Shown one piece after another: positions 23,501 to 30,911 of a DNA stretch of 64,000 nucleotides. Numbering within the stretch: the stretch's first letter is position 1; the number at the start of each line of letters is the position of its first letter. Origin of the DNA: a virus; IMG/VR virus record IMGVR_UViG_3300034418_010679, positions 1-64,000 of that record. The stretch is one strand, 5' to 3'. The translations under genes and the position numbers were made by a program. The notes beneath the pieces were generated by a model that made no database searches, had not been told where the DNA came from, and saw only the letters and a list, made by a program, of their open reading frames with translations.

Positions 23501-23679
23501 TACTCTGGCGAAAGGTTGACCTTTGTGTGCGCCAAGTCTCCACAATGAACAATACAGTCTGGCTTTTGTTTGCGTAGAGACTTATACATTTGTGCGAACA
23601 CATCACGGTATTCTTTGTGGTATTTTAGATTACGGATATGTGTGTCACTAATGTGGGCGATTTTGTAGTTTAACTTCAT
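20527..23679 (-). CDS. Fused SbcD-SbcC type recombination nuclease (T4 gp47 + gp46 in one chain)
   Basis: 1050 aa. In T4 gp47 (339 aa, Mre11-like) and gp46 (560 aa, Rad50-like) are separate; here one frame encodes both, the nuclease first. Residues 1-340: Mre11 phosphoesterase motifs D12-x-H14, GD 47-48, GNHD 82-85, YHG about 151, GDIH 185-188. Residues about 365-1050: Rad50-type ATPase with Walker A GKNYSGKSS (400-408), two long coiled coils around a hook with CGDKYKTSC, then a signature LGSGAEKTLAAMAIRIALL and Walker B region ICDEPGTALD. The complex resects DNA ends for recombination-dependent replication. The ATG at 23679 follows GGAGG. Confidence 0.93.
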   Translation of the reverse strand: MKLNYKIAHISDTHIRNLKYHKEYRDVFAQMYKSLRKQKPDCIVHCGDLAHTKVNLSPEYFDLATDFLKNLADIAPLIIIPGNHDGNLRNTARQDAITPLVTALNHKHIHLLKDSGETLWDTNIVFNVLSVFDPENWVKPTRKDKINIALYHGSISGCETSLGWVMEHGENDVSIFEGFDYAMLGDIHKTNQSLDDEGRVRYVGSTVQQNHAEELDKGYLLWTIDNKDDFKVELHTFRNPKPFITIELTAKGRVPKNTKIPLGARVRVVANTKLPVETIRKATDVVRTRFKPESLTFLNRAGVSLSSAHTDEITEQNLRDVQVQQELIRDYLKDYEPSEELLKEVFSLNERFNKEAEENEEVARNVNWSLKHLEWDNLFCYGEGNKIDFENIRGLVGIFGKNYSGKSSVVDSLLYTLYNSTSKNVRKNVDIVNNKKNGGRGKVKIQVGTKLYTVERTSEKYEKKLRGQATTEARTDVKFSVIDLATGEEEILDSTDRNGTDARIRHTFGTLEDFLTTSMSSQLGALDFINEGSTRRKEILAKFLDLEFFDKKFKLAKKESADTKGYLKKLETFNLDADEEAIANKQDEVLVLIEQNDQRCEELEQKLKTLKADLKETEDKLDSIPAEIIDAPLVENQINTAELLIESIDRKINNYHTKIGESSLFLENAKELLQQFDEKALTEEVEQNTKLKENLTSLLNECKDTERNLDLYNKRIGILDEIPCGDKYKTSCKFIENAFAARDLIPAANLSLAVAEEKSISLRQKLESSQADHLLSKVRALKTKVLENEHTITSLQLQVSREEQKKTATEKQIEELREKLDYYEQNKEAILNAALLKENKRQLELDIHESKRECNYCRDDLLKLHKQEGSLQAQLTENQNKRNELEKTRREFSAYDLFMKCMHPNGIAFGIIKNKLPVINEAITEVLANVVDFNVYFEDNGRKLDIFIQHKDQNARPLELGSGAEKTLAAMAIRIALLNVSNMPKSDTMICDEPGTALDANNMEGFTRILDILRAHFKTTLLITHIDSLKDNVDKVVTIEEKDGHAFVDE

Positions 23680-23687
23680 TTGTCCTC

Positions 23688-24614
23688 CTAAACGCAGGCA
23701 ACCTGCATAGCCAAAAGATTATCTGGGTCTACCCAGGTGGCGTTTTCTTTTCTTTCTTGGAACTGTCCTCGGGTCATTTCACCTACATCGTCGTATCCTG
23801 AAATGTCAACCTTATAAACATCTACATCGTATTGTAGCAGTTTTCGCATAATTTTGTAAGCCTTTGAGTCGGCGTCTGGGTCAAGTGCGAAGTAGACTGC
23901 GGTATCGTTATGAACAATACTTTGAAATAACTTGCTTTCTTCTCGCAGGGTTGAGCCAAGAATAGGCACAGCGTTTTCACCTGCGATGATGGCGTCAAAC
24001 ACGCCTTCTACTAAAATAATTTCTTGGGAAAAGTCGAGGAACAGTTCGTTGAAAATAATGTCTTTGCTTGCATCGGGGTTGCGATACTTTGCCCAAGAGC
24101 CTTTGTAGGTTCGTGCGATAAAGAAGTTTGGGTCACCGTCTTTGTTGAAAGATGGGATAATAATGCGGTCTTTGAACTCGCCCCAAGGACAGTAGCCTAT
24201 TTTCCAAAACAGTATCTCGTCCATTGTGATGCCACGCTTTGCGAGATAATGTCGGGCTGGGAGGGAAGAGTGGGGTAGGTTGTTCTTGCCAAGGAAAATA
24301 TAATCTTTTGGAAGTTCAATAACCTGTTCTACTTCTTCTCCTTCCTCGCCAAAAAGGTCGTCGAAGTTGGTTAGGTCTACATCGGGGGTGAGTTCCAACC
24401 AGCGTTGTTTGTCGGCAAATGTGGCAAAGCGGCGAACAAGACGGAAGATAGACTTTCCCGAATAGTTGCAGTGCCAACACTGGAACTTATCCTTGTCGAT
24501 ATTGACAGATAGTTTGTTGTTGTGGTGTTTACAGTTGGGGCAATGAAACAAACGCTCCCCACCGCTTTTGCGAAAGTCGCCTAATGTTCTGCGGAGGATA
24601 GAGACTTTTTCCAT
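23688..24614 (-). CDS. DnaG-type primase (T4 gp61-like)
   Basis: 308 aa from ATG 24614, with an AGGTTGG site upstream; a start 30 nt earlier is open but extends further into the RuvC-like gene. N-terminal zinc ribbon with C25, C28, C46 and C49 (CPNC, CWHC), then a linker rich in acidic residues. A catalytic core of DnaG type follows: a TOPRIM domain with LVEGVFDAI (E203, D207) and ALDPDADS (D245, D247). It would make RNA primers for lagging-strand synthesis. It overlaps the RuvC-like gene by 34 nt and is followed by the gp46/47 fusion. No helicase domain is present, so it is a stand-alone primase. Confidence 0.88.
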   Translation of the reverse strand: MEKVSILRRTLGDFRKSGGERLFHCPNCKHHNNKLSVNIDKDKFQCWHCNYSGKSIFRLVRRFATFADKQRWLELTPDVDLTNFDDLFGEEGEEVEQVIELPKDYIFLGKNNLPHSSLPARHYLAKRGITMDEILFWKIGYCPWGEFKDRIIIPSFNKDGDPNFFIARTYKGSWAKYRNPDASKDIIFNELFLDFSQEIILVEGVFDAIIAGENAVPILGSTLREESKLFQSIVHNDTAVYFALDPDADSKAYKIMRKLLQYDVDVYKVDISGYDDVGEMTRGQFQERKENATWVDPDNLLAMQVACV

Positions 24615-25117
24615 ACTGACCAACCTGCTTTTGCGATAACCCAACTGTCTGCTTTGTCGTATGACTCTGGACGTGGGTTGCCCTTTGTCGTGTATTGTAT
24701 ATCAAAAGTGGGGTCGTTGTCAAGAACAAATTGTAGAACAACGGGTTTTGCTTTTGTGCCACGGGGAACTTTGATGCCTACTGCTCGCCTTGCTTCGCCT
24801 GCGGTTAGATACTGTGGCTGGACTCCAAAAAGGGTGTAGGCTATCCAGCTAACGACTCCGTTGAATCTTTGTAGCGCTGCCATGGTCTTGGCAGAAGAGC
24901 CACCGGAGTTGAAAAACATAAACGGTTGCTCAATAAAAACTTCGGTTATTTTAACCTCGCTTTTAATGGTTGTCAAGTATTCTTTTATTTTTTCTGCCTT
25001 GACAAAAAAGTCTTTATGTTTGCGGAGGTCTATTGCTGAACAAAGTACAACATCTCCGTTGGTGTCTATTACAGACACACCTGTGATGGACGTTGAAACG
25101 TCAAGTGCTAATATCAT
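24581..25117 (-). CDS. RuvC-like Holliday junction / RNase H-fold nuclease
   Basis: 178 aa. Acidic residues of the RuvC fold are visible: D6 in ILALDVSTSITGVSVID, E63 in EVFIEQPF, and aspartates in the C-terminal DKADSWVIAKAG. T4 instead uses endonuclease VII (gp49) to resolve branched DNA before packaging, so this enzyme may replace it. It is the first gene of the replication block. The region before the ATG at 25117 has no clear ribosome binding site but a TATAAT 6 nt upstream. A non-resolvase RuvC-fold nuclease is an alternative. Confidence 0.8.
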   Translation of the reverse strand: MILALDVSTSITGVSVIDTNGDVVLCSAIDLRKHKDFFVKAEKIKEYLTTIKSEVKITEVFIEQPFMFFNSGGSSAKTMAALQRFNGVVSWIAYTLFGVQPQYLTAGEARRAVGIKVPRGTKAKPVVLQFVLDNDPTFDIQYTTKGNPRPESYDKADSWVIAKAGWSVWKKSLSSAEH

Positions 25118-25123
25118 ACTGTT

Positions 25124-25129
25124 ATTATA
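25124..25129 (-). promoter_or_regulatory. Possible sigma70-type promoter (-10) for the DNA metabolism genes
   Basis: TATAAT on the minus strand, 6 nt before the RuvC-like start codon. A weak -35 (TTAAAG) lies 17 nt further upstream. It stands at the boundary between late tail genes and early-type genes. With normal spacing transcription would begin at or near the ATG, giving a leaderless message. Inferred from sequence only. Confidence 0.35.
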
Positions 25130-26218
25130 CTATAAGTCGATGTTGACTTTAAATGTGTAGCCATCTTCCTCGTCCTTTTTGACGGGTCTGGCTAGTTTGG
25201 CAATAGCGATAAGGTTTTTGTTGTCGTCGTAGATGCCAATCTTTGAGATGTAGGTGACGGGGGCAAAGGGCTCTTCACCATTTACATAATCTGACTTTAC
25301 TGCGTTTATAACAGTAGAGCCTGTGGGCTGGGTGTAGCTCTTTCTCTCTACATTTACAAACTTTGTGCTGCCACTTGTAATAAATGTTGGGTTATTAGAA
25401 AAGTTATATTCGTTCTTGCCAGCTTCACAAAGCATTGTCATAACCGGAACTGTGTTTGTGCCTTCAAACTCCATAACCCATGAACCGGAGTCTGGTGGGT
25501 TTGCTTCGTCGTATGGACCAAAGAAAGTCCATTTTGGAGCGGTAACGCTGCCATCCCAGGTGTCATCAGCAGAGTCAGACAGTTCTGCGGAAGATGAGAG
25601 AAGAATAAATCCCTCATTGTAAAGAACTGTGCCAACTGTTGAGCCTGAAAGGGAGGCTGTGCCGAATGTTTGTATTAGTGCGCCGTTGCTACCTCTGTCC
25701 TCTGCTCTGGCAACAAGGGTGCCTGTGAAATAACAACTAAGTTTTACAGAACCTTTTTTTATACTCTCGCCATAAAAGATGGCTGGAATAGAAATGAGGT
25801 TTACTGCCTCATTATCATAGTTCTCATAAGCATAAGATGGGCTGAGGTATTTGTAATAGTTTAGTGTATTTTTGAGGGCTCTCTTGTAAGAGTCTGTCAT
25901 TGGGTATTGACGACTAATAGAAGATGTGAGTGGGTATGAGCCTGAAATAGTTGCACCAGGGTTTAGTGCGTTGTAGGTTGCTTTCGTTGTAACTGTAAAA
26001 CTATTTTTGGCAGCGTCTTTTGTTACAAAAGGATAGACCAACTCCCCAGATGCTCTATCGACGTTTATCTCATAAAGAGATAATGAGCCAGAAGAAATGT
26101 TCTGCCCTTCATTTATTCTATCGTTATAATATGCATTACCGCTGTGAAAATCCGCCCTCAAGCGAGGGTGGGTTTTCAAGAAATTAGTGAATACTTGATT
26201 CTCTGAAAATTTCTTCAT
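25130..26218 (-). CDS. Virion structural protein, paralogue of its neighbour (copy B)
   Basis: 362 aa. No named family recognised. Starts MKKFSENQVFTNFLKTHPRL. From about residue 150 it follows the adjacent gene closely in layout: IPAIFYGESIKKGSVKLSCY (copy A has INFSRLLYKDEIQKGTFSLK), a GTVLYNEGFILLSS strand, CEAGKNEYNFSNNPTF, PVTYISKIGIYDDNKNLIAI and AKLARPVKKDEEDGYTFKV at the end. The beta-rich sequence and location in the baseplate block point to a tail or baseplate component. Starts in a TAATG junction at 26218. Confidence 0.6.
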   Translation of the reverse strand: MKKFSENQVFTNFLKTHPRLRADFHSGNAYYNDRINEGQNISSGSLSLYEINVDRASGELVYPFVTKDAAKNSFTVTTKATYNALNPGATISGSYPLTSSISRQYPMTDSYKRALKNTLNYYKYLSPSYAYENYDNEAVNLISIPAIFYGESIKKGSVKLSCYFTGTLVARAEDRGSNGALIQTFGTASLSGSTVGTVLYNEGFILLSSSAELSDSADDTWDGSVTAPKWTFFGPYDEANPPDSGSWVMEFEGTNTVPVMTMLCEAGKNEYNFSNNPTFITSGSTKFVNVERKSYTQPTGSTVINAVKSDYVNGEEPFAPVTYISKIGIYDDNKNLIAIAKLARPVKKDEEDGYTFKVNIDL

Positions 26219-27357
26219 TAGTAATCAAGTCTTACCCTCAACACGTACTCGGTTTCTGGTGTCTTGCGAAGTGGCTCGGAAAGCTTTGCAACAGCCAGTA
26301 GTTCGTTGTTGGCAGAGTAAAGACCAACGGTTGTGATGTATGACACTGGTGTGTCTGTTGGGTCATCCTTTACAACAATCTTTGATGAAGATAGGTAGGA
26401 TGGGTTTGCTGAGTAGTTGAACTCGTTGTGTCCTGCGCGGCAGAAGTAAATGGATGAGTTTAGCTCAGTTGTGTTGTTGAAAGAAATATTATCAAGGCGG
26501 TGACGGAAGTTGTCTGCAAAATCGTCAGCAGATGCTGAGGCAATCATATTCTCTAGGTTAACCTCTCCAAAGGATGCGGAGTATTGTTCTGCTCCTGTAC
26601 CCTCACCAATCACGGGGAAAGCAGCGTTAACGCCTGAGCCGGTGATTGGTAAAACAACCACACCTGCTTGGTAAAAGATCAGACCAGCAAAAGACAAACC
26701 GTTAGTACCAACATTAGCAAATTGCGTGTTGTATGGTGCAGCGGGTGGTCCAGAAAGTGCAACGCCAGTTTGCTCAGTAACATAAAGAACGCCATATTCA
26801 CCAGCAGGAGAGTTAATGCGATAATCACTAGCGGCTCCTTGGTCGGCGTATGTTAGTGCCTCAACGGGATTTGCATAGTTGCCAGACATATAAACCTTTA
26901 AAGAAAAGGTGCCCTTTTGAATCTCATCTTTGTAAAGAAGTCGAGAAAAGTTAATAAAAAATACATTATCGTATTTATTTCCTTCTGTCAAGTCGCCATT
27001 TTCATCAAACTTGCGAAGATCGCCATTTTGATCAAAACCGGCAAGAACTTGCGCCATGGAGTTGTAGACGTTGACACGCTTTCTTTTATCTGCGGCACTT
27101 AGCTCGGTTGCGTCATCGACAGTGCTTGTGTGAAAACCAACTGTAAGATCGTAGATGTGGTTTGCAGAGGAGCTTAGATAAGGGTAATCAAAAACTGACT
27201 CAAACATTCCGTGGGTGTATTTTCTAACATTATCATCATTGGGGAATGTTCCGTAAGTTCCTGATGCCAACGTACCAGTTAGTGGAATCGCCTCGTGTAA
27301 TAATGTTGTTACCGAGGTCTTATCGTTAGCGTTGAATTTTTTTCCAAATTGTGCCAT
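26218..27357 (-). CDS. Virion structural protein, paralogue of its neighbour (copy A)
   Basis: 379 aa. Shares with the following gene the central FSRLLYKDEIQKGTFSLKVY and the C-terminal series CRAGHNEFNYSANPSYLSSS, then PVSYITTVGLYSANNELLAV and AKLSEPLRKTPETEYVLRV, so the two are tandem duplicates that have diverged. Extended regions are rich in S, T, G and A, typical of beta-structured virion proteins. The start ATG 27357 follows an AGGAT site, 12 nt after the preceding stop. Precise place in the particle unknown. Confidence 0.6.
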   Translation of the reverse strand: MAQFGKKFNANDKTSVTTLLHEAIPLTGTLASGTYGTFPNDDNVRKYTHGMFESVFDYPYLSSSANHIYDLTVGFHTSTVDDATELSAADKRKRVNVYNSMAQVLAGFDQNGDLRKFDENGDLTEGNKYDNVFFINFSRLLYKDEIQKGTFSLKVYMSGNYANPVEALTYADQGAASDYRINSPAGEYGVLYVTEQTGVALSGPPAAPYNTQFANVGTNGLSFAGLIFYQAGVVVLPITGSGVNAAFPVIGEGTGAEQYSASFGEVNLENMIASASADDFADNFRHRLDNISFNNTTELNSSIYFCRAGHNEFNYSANPSYLSSSKIVVKDDPTDTPVSYITTVGLYSANNELLAVAKLSEPLRKTPETEYVLRVRLDY

Positions 27358-27369
27358 TTTTTTATCCTA

Positions 27370-28344
27370 CTAGAATGATTTGATTTTCACAAAGCGAAGC
27401 GGGATGCTCAAAGAGTATCCTGTTTTTGCACCAACAACTCTAACTTCTGTATCGATGTTGTATACAGTTGTGTAGCTTCCATCGTCGGTAGAGTCTGATG
27501 TGTTACCAAACTTCTCAAAGAGGAAGTCTGAGAAAGCCAAGTTGTCTGATGCGAACACGCTGAAACGGAGTGCGTTTCTGTTGTATGGACCATCAATTGC
27601 AGATGGGCTTGACGTGTCAGTTGTGGCTGGGTCTCTGATGGTTACAAAGTTTTCAGCGTTTACTGCGTTACCTTGACTAATAACGTATGTTGCAATGTTG
27701 TCGTCATCGATAAATGCTGGTTGTAGTGTGTCGCCATTTGGCTTCACCAGTGTGCCGAGTCTGTTATCTAGGTAAACAAAGTAATCTGTTTCTGTCAAGT
27801 CGTTTGCTAGGTTCTCTGTGAAAGAAACCTGTGTGGTGTTCAAGCCTTGGTGAATAGTGATAGAGTTCTTTGTTCTATCGCCTGTGCTTCTTGCCAAGAA
27901 GTTGCCTGGGAGTAGGTTCTTAGCTGGTGAGCGGCTTGAGAAGCCGTATATTGTACCAGTGTTTGTTCCAAAGTCGCCATCAGCGTTCACTAGGGCAACG
28001 TATGTGCCGATGCTGCTTGTAGCAAAGCCTGCTCCGTTGGCGTCAGATGTTTCTAGCTTTTCGATTGGCAAGTAAAGAAGGCTTGTGTTTGAGTATGTGA
28101 CTAGCTTTGACTTCATTGAAGCAATGTTATCTGTAATGGCTTCAAGAATTGGTGTTTGTAGAATATCCAAGTCTTGGTAAGCGCTACCAGTTGAAATGTT
28201 GTATTGAGAATAATCAATCTCATCGTCGCCTAGTGCGAACTGTGAAATCTCAAAAGAACCATCACCTTGGGAAAGTCTCTTGCGACCAAGGTCGGTTAAG
28301 ACGGCATCTAAGATAATGTCTCCTGAGTTGTTAAGAAAAGCCAT
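27370..28344 (-). CDS. Tail/baseplate structural protein
   Basis: 324 aa. The N-terminus, ILDAVLTDLGRKRLSQGDGS then FEISQFALGDDEIDYSQYN, is a motif found at the start of many unnamed structural proteins of T4-like phages and recurs in variant form in the 282-aa gene at 33784 (LTSEGRRLLSLGRFKPKYY). The rest is beta-rich and ends SIPLRFVKIKSF. It has the only sizeable upstream gap in the baseplate block, with a candidate late promoter 21 nt before the start and a GGAG ribosome binding site. This suggests it begins a unit with the two paralogues after it. Confidence 0.6.
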   Translation of the reverse strand: MAFLNNSGDIILDAVLTDLGRKRLSQGDGSFEISQFALGDDEIDYSQYNISTGSAYQDLDILQTPILEAITDNIASMKSKLVTYSNTSLLYLPIEKLETSDANGAGFATSSIGTYVALVNADGDFGTNTGTIYGFSSRSPAKNLLPGNFLARSTGDRTKNSITIHQGLNTTQVSFTENLANDLTETDYFVYLDNRLGTLVKPNGDTLQPAFIDDDNIATYVISQGNAVNAENFVTIRDPATTDTSSPSAIDGPYNRNALRFSVFASDNLAFSDFLFEKFGNTSDSTDDGSYTTVYNIDTEVRVVGAKTGYSLSIPLRFVKIKSF

Positions 28345-28364
28345 GTGTCATACTCCTTTACTTC

Positions 28365-28373
28365 AATAAATAG
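28365..28373 (-). promoter_or_regulatory. Candidate late promoter motif within the baseplate block
   Basis: CTATTTATT on the minus strand in the 65-nt gap before the 324-aa structural gene, 21 nt upstream of its start at 28344. Part of the recurring motif set. Function inferred. Confidence 0.5.
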
Positions 28374-28409
28374 ATTGTTCGATACTATTTTACCTTTTAT
28401 CAACTAACT

Positions 28410-30911
28410 TCATGGTTCGGCTGAATCTTCCGTAATAATCACAATGTCACCGCCTTCAAGTGGTATCTCATCATACTCAAAACCAGATGGTAGTTCTTTT
28501 TCTGAATTAATAACTTTTGTTTGCATTTCAAAGTGAACATTAATATCAAACTTTTTATTTGTTTTCTTCGACTTGATTCTCACCTTGTATGTTTTACCAA
28601 AGGGCGACTCTGTACCTAAACCGGCTGTTATCTGCCCATTTTCTACCGATGGGCTAGTGTGTTGTGGACCAGCGGCAATGTACACAGACTTAGCAAATGA
28701 GTCAGAAGGTGAAACCTCTTTTGGTAATAGTTGGTCTTCAAAACTAAAAAGTTTTATTATTGGGTTGATGTAGCCATCGTCGTTTATAATACGGAAGCGG
28801 AAAACCGCTGATGGGTTTGAGACATTGCCGTTGAAGTCCTTGACCCTTCCTGTTATCCAGTAGTCCTTGTTGGGCTCAATATTCAATGTGTATGAAGAGC
28901 CAACAGGTTGGTTGTTGTCTTTTGCTTTCGCTATCTCAACAGGGTCAGAGGTGTTCAAAATACTTATTTTTGTTGCTGTCGCAAAGTCTTCATACTTCTT
29001 TGGCTGCTCATCTGTGACAAACAACTCAAAAAACTCTGCGTCCTCTGACTCACTTTTGTAGTAAAGTTCATCTTTGTAGAAAGAATAGAACTGTCTAGCG
29101 TATTGCTCGGCTTTATTGTTTGCCTCGTTGTCCTCTAACAAGATGTTTTGCCTCTTTGCACGGTACTGGTCGTTGAAACCGGCGAATAATACTGTCATTA
29201 GGTTGTCTGTTTGACGGTAAGCAAAGAGTTGTAGGTTTGGTGCAGCGGGTGCTGAGTCGTAAACCAAGATGCCATCTTGTGAGAAAAATGGGACTTCAAT
29301 AAAGTTGACTGAGGGTCTTGCCTCGACCCTAAAAGCAAGGTCGGGTAGATCGTTTGTGCCCTCTGCCGCTGGCTCAAGAATAATGTTTTGTCCAACGAGG
29401 TCAATGGCGTCTTTTACACCTTCAAGTGCGCTCTCTGGAACCTTGTATAAATAATCTACTGCAACTGTAGCTCTGAGGGCGAACACTTCATATGTTGCAT
29501 CTGCGCCCTCATTGAAGCGCAAGTTTGTATCAAAAACTTGAATGTTTTGCAAGGATGGGAAGTTTGGAACTATCCAGTGGCTTACTTTGCCTGTGTACTT
29601 GTCTGTCTTTGTTACTCGGTAGCAAACTGGCTCGCTGTAATTGGCGTTCAACCAGAAGTCTTCCTTGTCGCCAAGAGTATCAACAATAAGTTCTGTGACC
29701 TTTTTCTCAAATAAAAGTGAACTTAGTTTTTTCTGAATGTTGGAGCATTTCTCTTGGTTTGTGCCCTTTGAAAGTTCAAAGTTGAGAAAGTCAGCGTCTT
29801 TGGCTAGCTCTTTTGCTCTAATAACTTTTGTATTGAAAGTTTCTACTTGCTCTCCGGTTTCTTGGCTGAAAACAGAGAACTCTTCGCTGCTGTCGAGCCA
29901 AGAAGCACCTTCATACTTGTCGGGGTTTTCAACTAGGTCTGTGTAGAGACCAAGGAACTGTTGAAAGAACGGGGCTATCTGTGGAGAGTTCAAAAAGTTT
30001 ACGAAAGAAAAACCGCTCATTGAGTTCTTCTCGGTTGTAAACTCTGTTCTTGAATAGAATGGAACAAAGTCTCTCAAATCTTCTATTTGTTTTTCTATAC
30101 TGACATATGGGGCTTGTTCTTTATATGTTGCAACGCTTCTAAGACGGTCTTCTGTAATATCGAGACAACCTTGTAAAAATGTGTTGTAAGAATCTAAGTC
30201 ATAGAACACGACGTGGTTTAGACCTTTACTTTCATACAAACTGTAATTTGCATCTTTTCCTATTTCGTTCAAAGTCTTGCCATCGGGTTGAAAAAATGAT
30301 GACTCAACAATTCGGTACATGGATGGAACAAAATCACTGTTTTGCGAAGTGTTTCCCTGAAACCTTTGGTATGGGTCGTCTTTAATGTATTTTTTGTAGT
30401 AAGAGCGAATCTTGTAGAAAAAGTGCGGAATGTTCTCTGCTTGTTTTGACTCTGCTATCTCTTCCTCGGTTGCGTCAGCAGGGAGAAAGAAAGACTCGTC
30501 AACAATTCTTCCGGCTGGAAACGAAACATCAAAGAACAAGTCTTTGTCAAAGATTGGTTCGGCAACAAGTTTAGTAGCCGCTTCTGCAATTTTTACAAAA
30601 ATCAAAAATGCGGCTGCTGGCTTTGAGAAACCTTTTGCTTCTAGTTCTTTCTTGAATTGTTGAACCGCTTTATCACCGGCAAAGTTTTCCACTCTAAACT
30701 CATAAAGTTTTTTTGTCTCGTCGATCAAATTAAGTTTTTCAAATTTTATCTCAGACTCGCCGCCAAAAAGAAGTTTGTTCAAAAGAGCGAGGTCAACATC
30801 TGGCTTTATTTTTGTGCCAAGGTTGAATTGTTTCCTGATGCTATCAATAATGCCATTGCCAACAAGGTCGGTTGGAATGTAAATCAAATTTTCTTTATAT
30901 TTCTTATTCAT
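28410..30911 (-). CDS. Large baseplate-region structural protein
   Basis: 833 aa, no named family recognised. The N-terminal 400 residues are mixed helix and strand with many aromatic residues. Around residues 540-720 the pattern (SVNFIEVPFFSQDG; YTLNIEPNKDYWITGRVKDF followed by NGNVSNPSAVFRFRI) resembles one or more fibronectin-III-like sandwiches, common on phage virion surfaces. The C-terminus is acidic (GGDIVIITEDSAEP). It starts in an ATGA overlap with the 959-aa gene, so both are probably produced in a fixed ratio. Virion location is inferred from context. Confidence 0.55.
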   Translation of the reverse strand: MNKKYKENLIYIPTDLVGNGIIDSIRKQFNLGTKIKPDVDLALLNKLLFGGESEIKFEKLNLIDETKKLYEFRVENFAGDKAVQQFKKELEAKGFSKPAAAFLIFVKIAEAATKLVAEPIFDKDLFFDVSFPAGRIVDESFFLPADATEEEIAESKQAENIPHFFYKIRSYYKKYIKDDPYQRFQGNTSQNSDFVPSMYRIVESSFFQPDGKTLNEIGKDANYSLYESKGLNHVVFYDLDSYNTFLQGCLDITEDRLRSVATYKEQAPYVSIEKQIEDLRDFVPFYSRTEFTTEKNSMSGFSFVNFLNSPQIAPFFQQFLGLYTDLVENPDKYEGASWLDSSEEFSVFSQETGEQVETFNTKVIRAKELAKDADFLNFELSKGTNQEKCSNIQKKLSSLLFEKKVTELIVDTLGDKEDFWLNANYSEPVCYRVTKTDKYTGKVSHWIVPNFPSLQNIQVFDTNLRFNEGADATYEVFALRATVAVDYLYKVPESALEGVKDAIDLVGQNIILEPAAEGTNDLPDLAFRVEARPSVNFIEVPFFSQDGILVYDSAPAAPNLQLFAYRQTDNLMTVLFAGFNDQYRAKRQNILLEDNEANNKAEQYARQFYSFYKDELYYKSESEDAEFFELFVTDEQPKKYEDFATATKISILNTSDPVEIAKAKDNNQPVGSSYTLNIEPNKDYWITGRVKDFNGNVSNPSAVFRFRIINDDGYINPIIKLFSFEDQLLPKEVSPSDSFAKSVYIAAGPQHTSPSVENGQITAGLGTESPFGKTYKVRIKSKKTNKKFDINVHFEMQTKVINSEKELPSGFEYDEIPLEGGDIVIITEDSAEP

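Noticed and set aside
22975-23577. Plus-strand ORF of 200 codons
   Set aside because: It lies wholly antisense to the nuclease domain of the gp47/gp46 fusion, has no ribosome binding site or recognisable domain, and its composition is that of a shadow frame.
3875-28373. Reading the recurring motif as a T4-like late promoter (ATAAATA) on the plus strand
   Set aside because: No plus-strand genes follow any copy, whereas each copy is at a fixed short distance from a minus-strand start.
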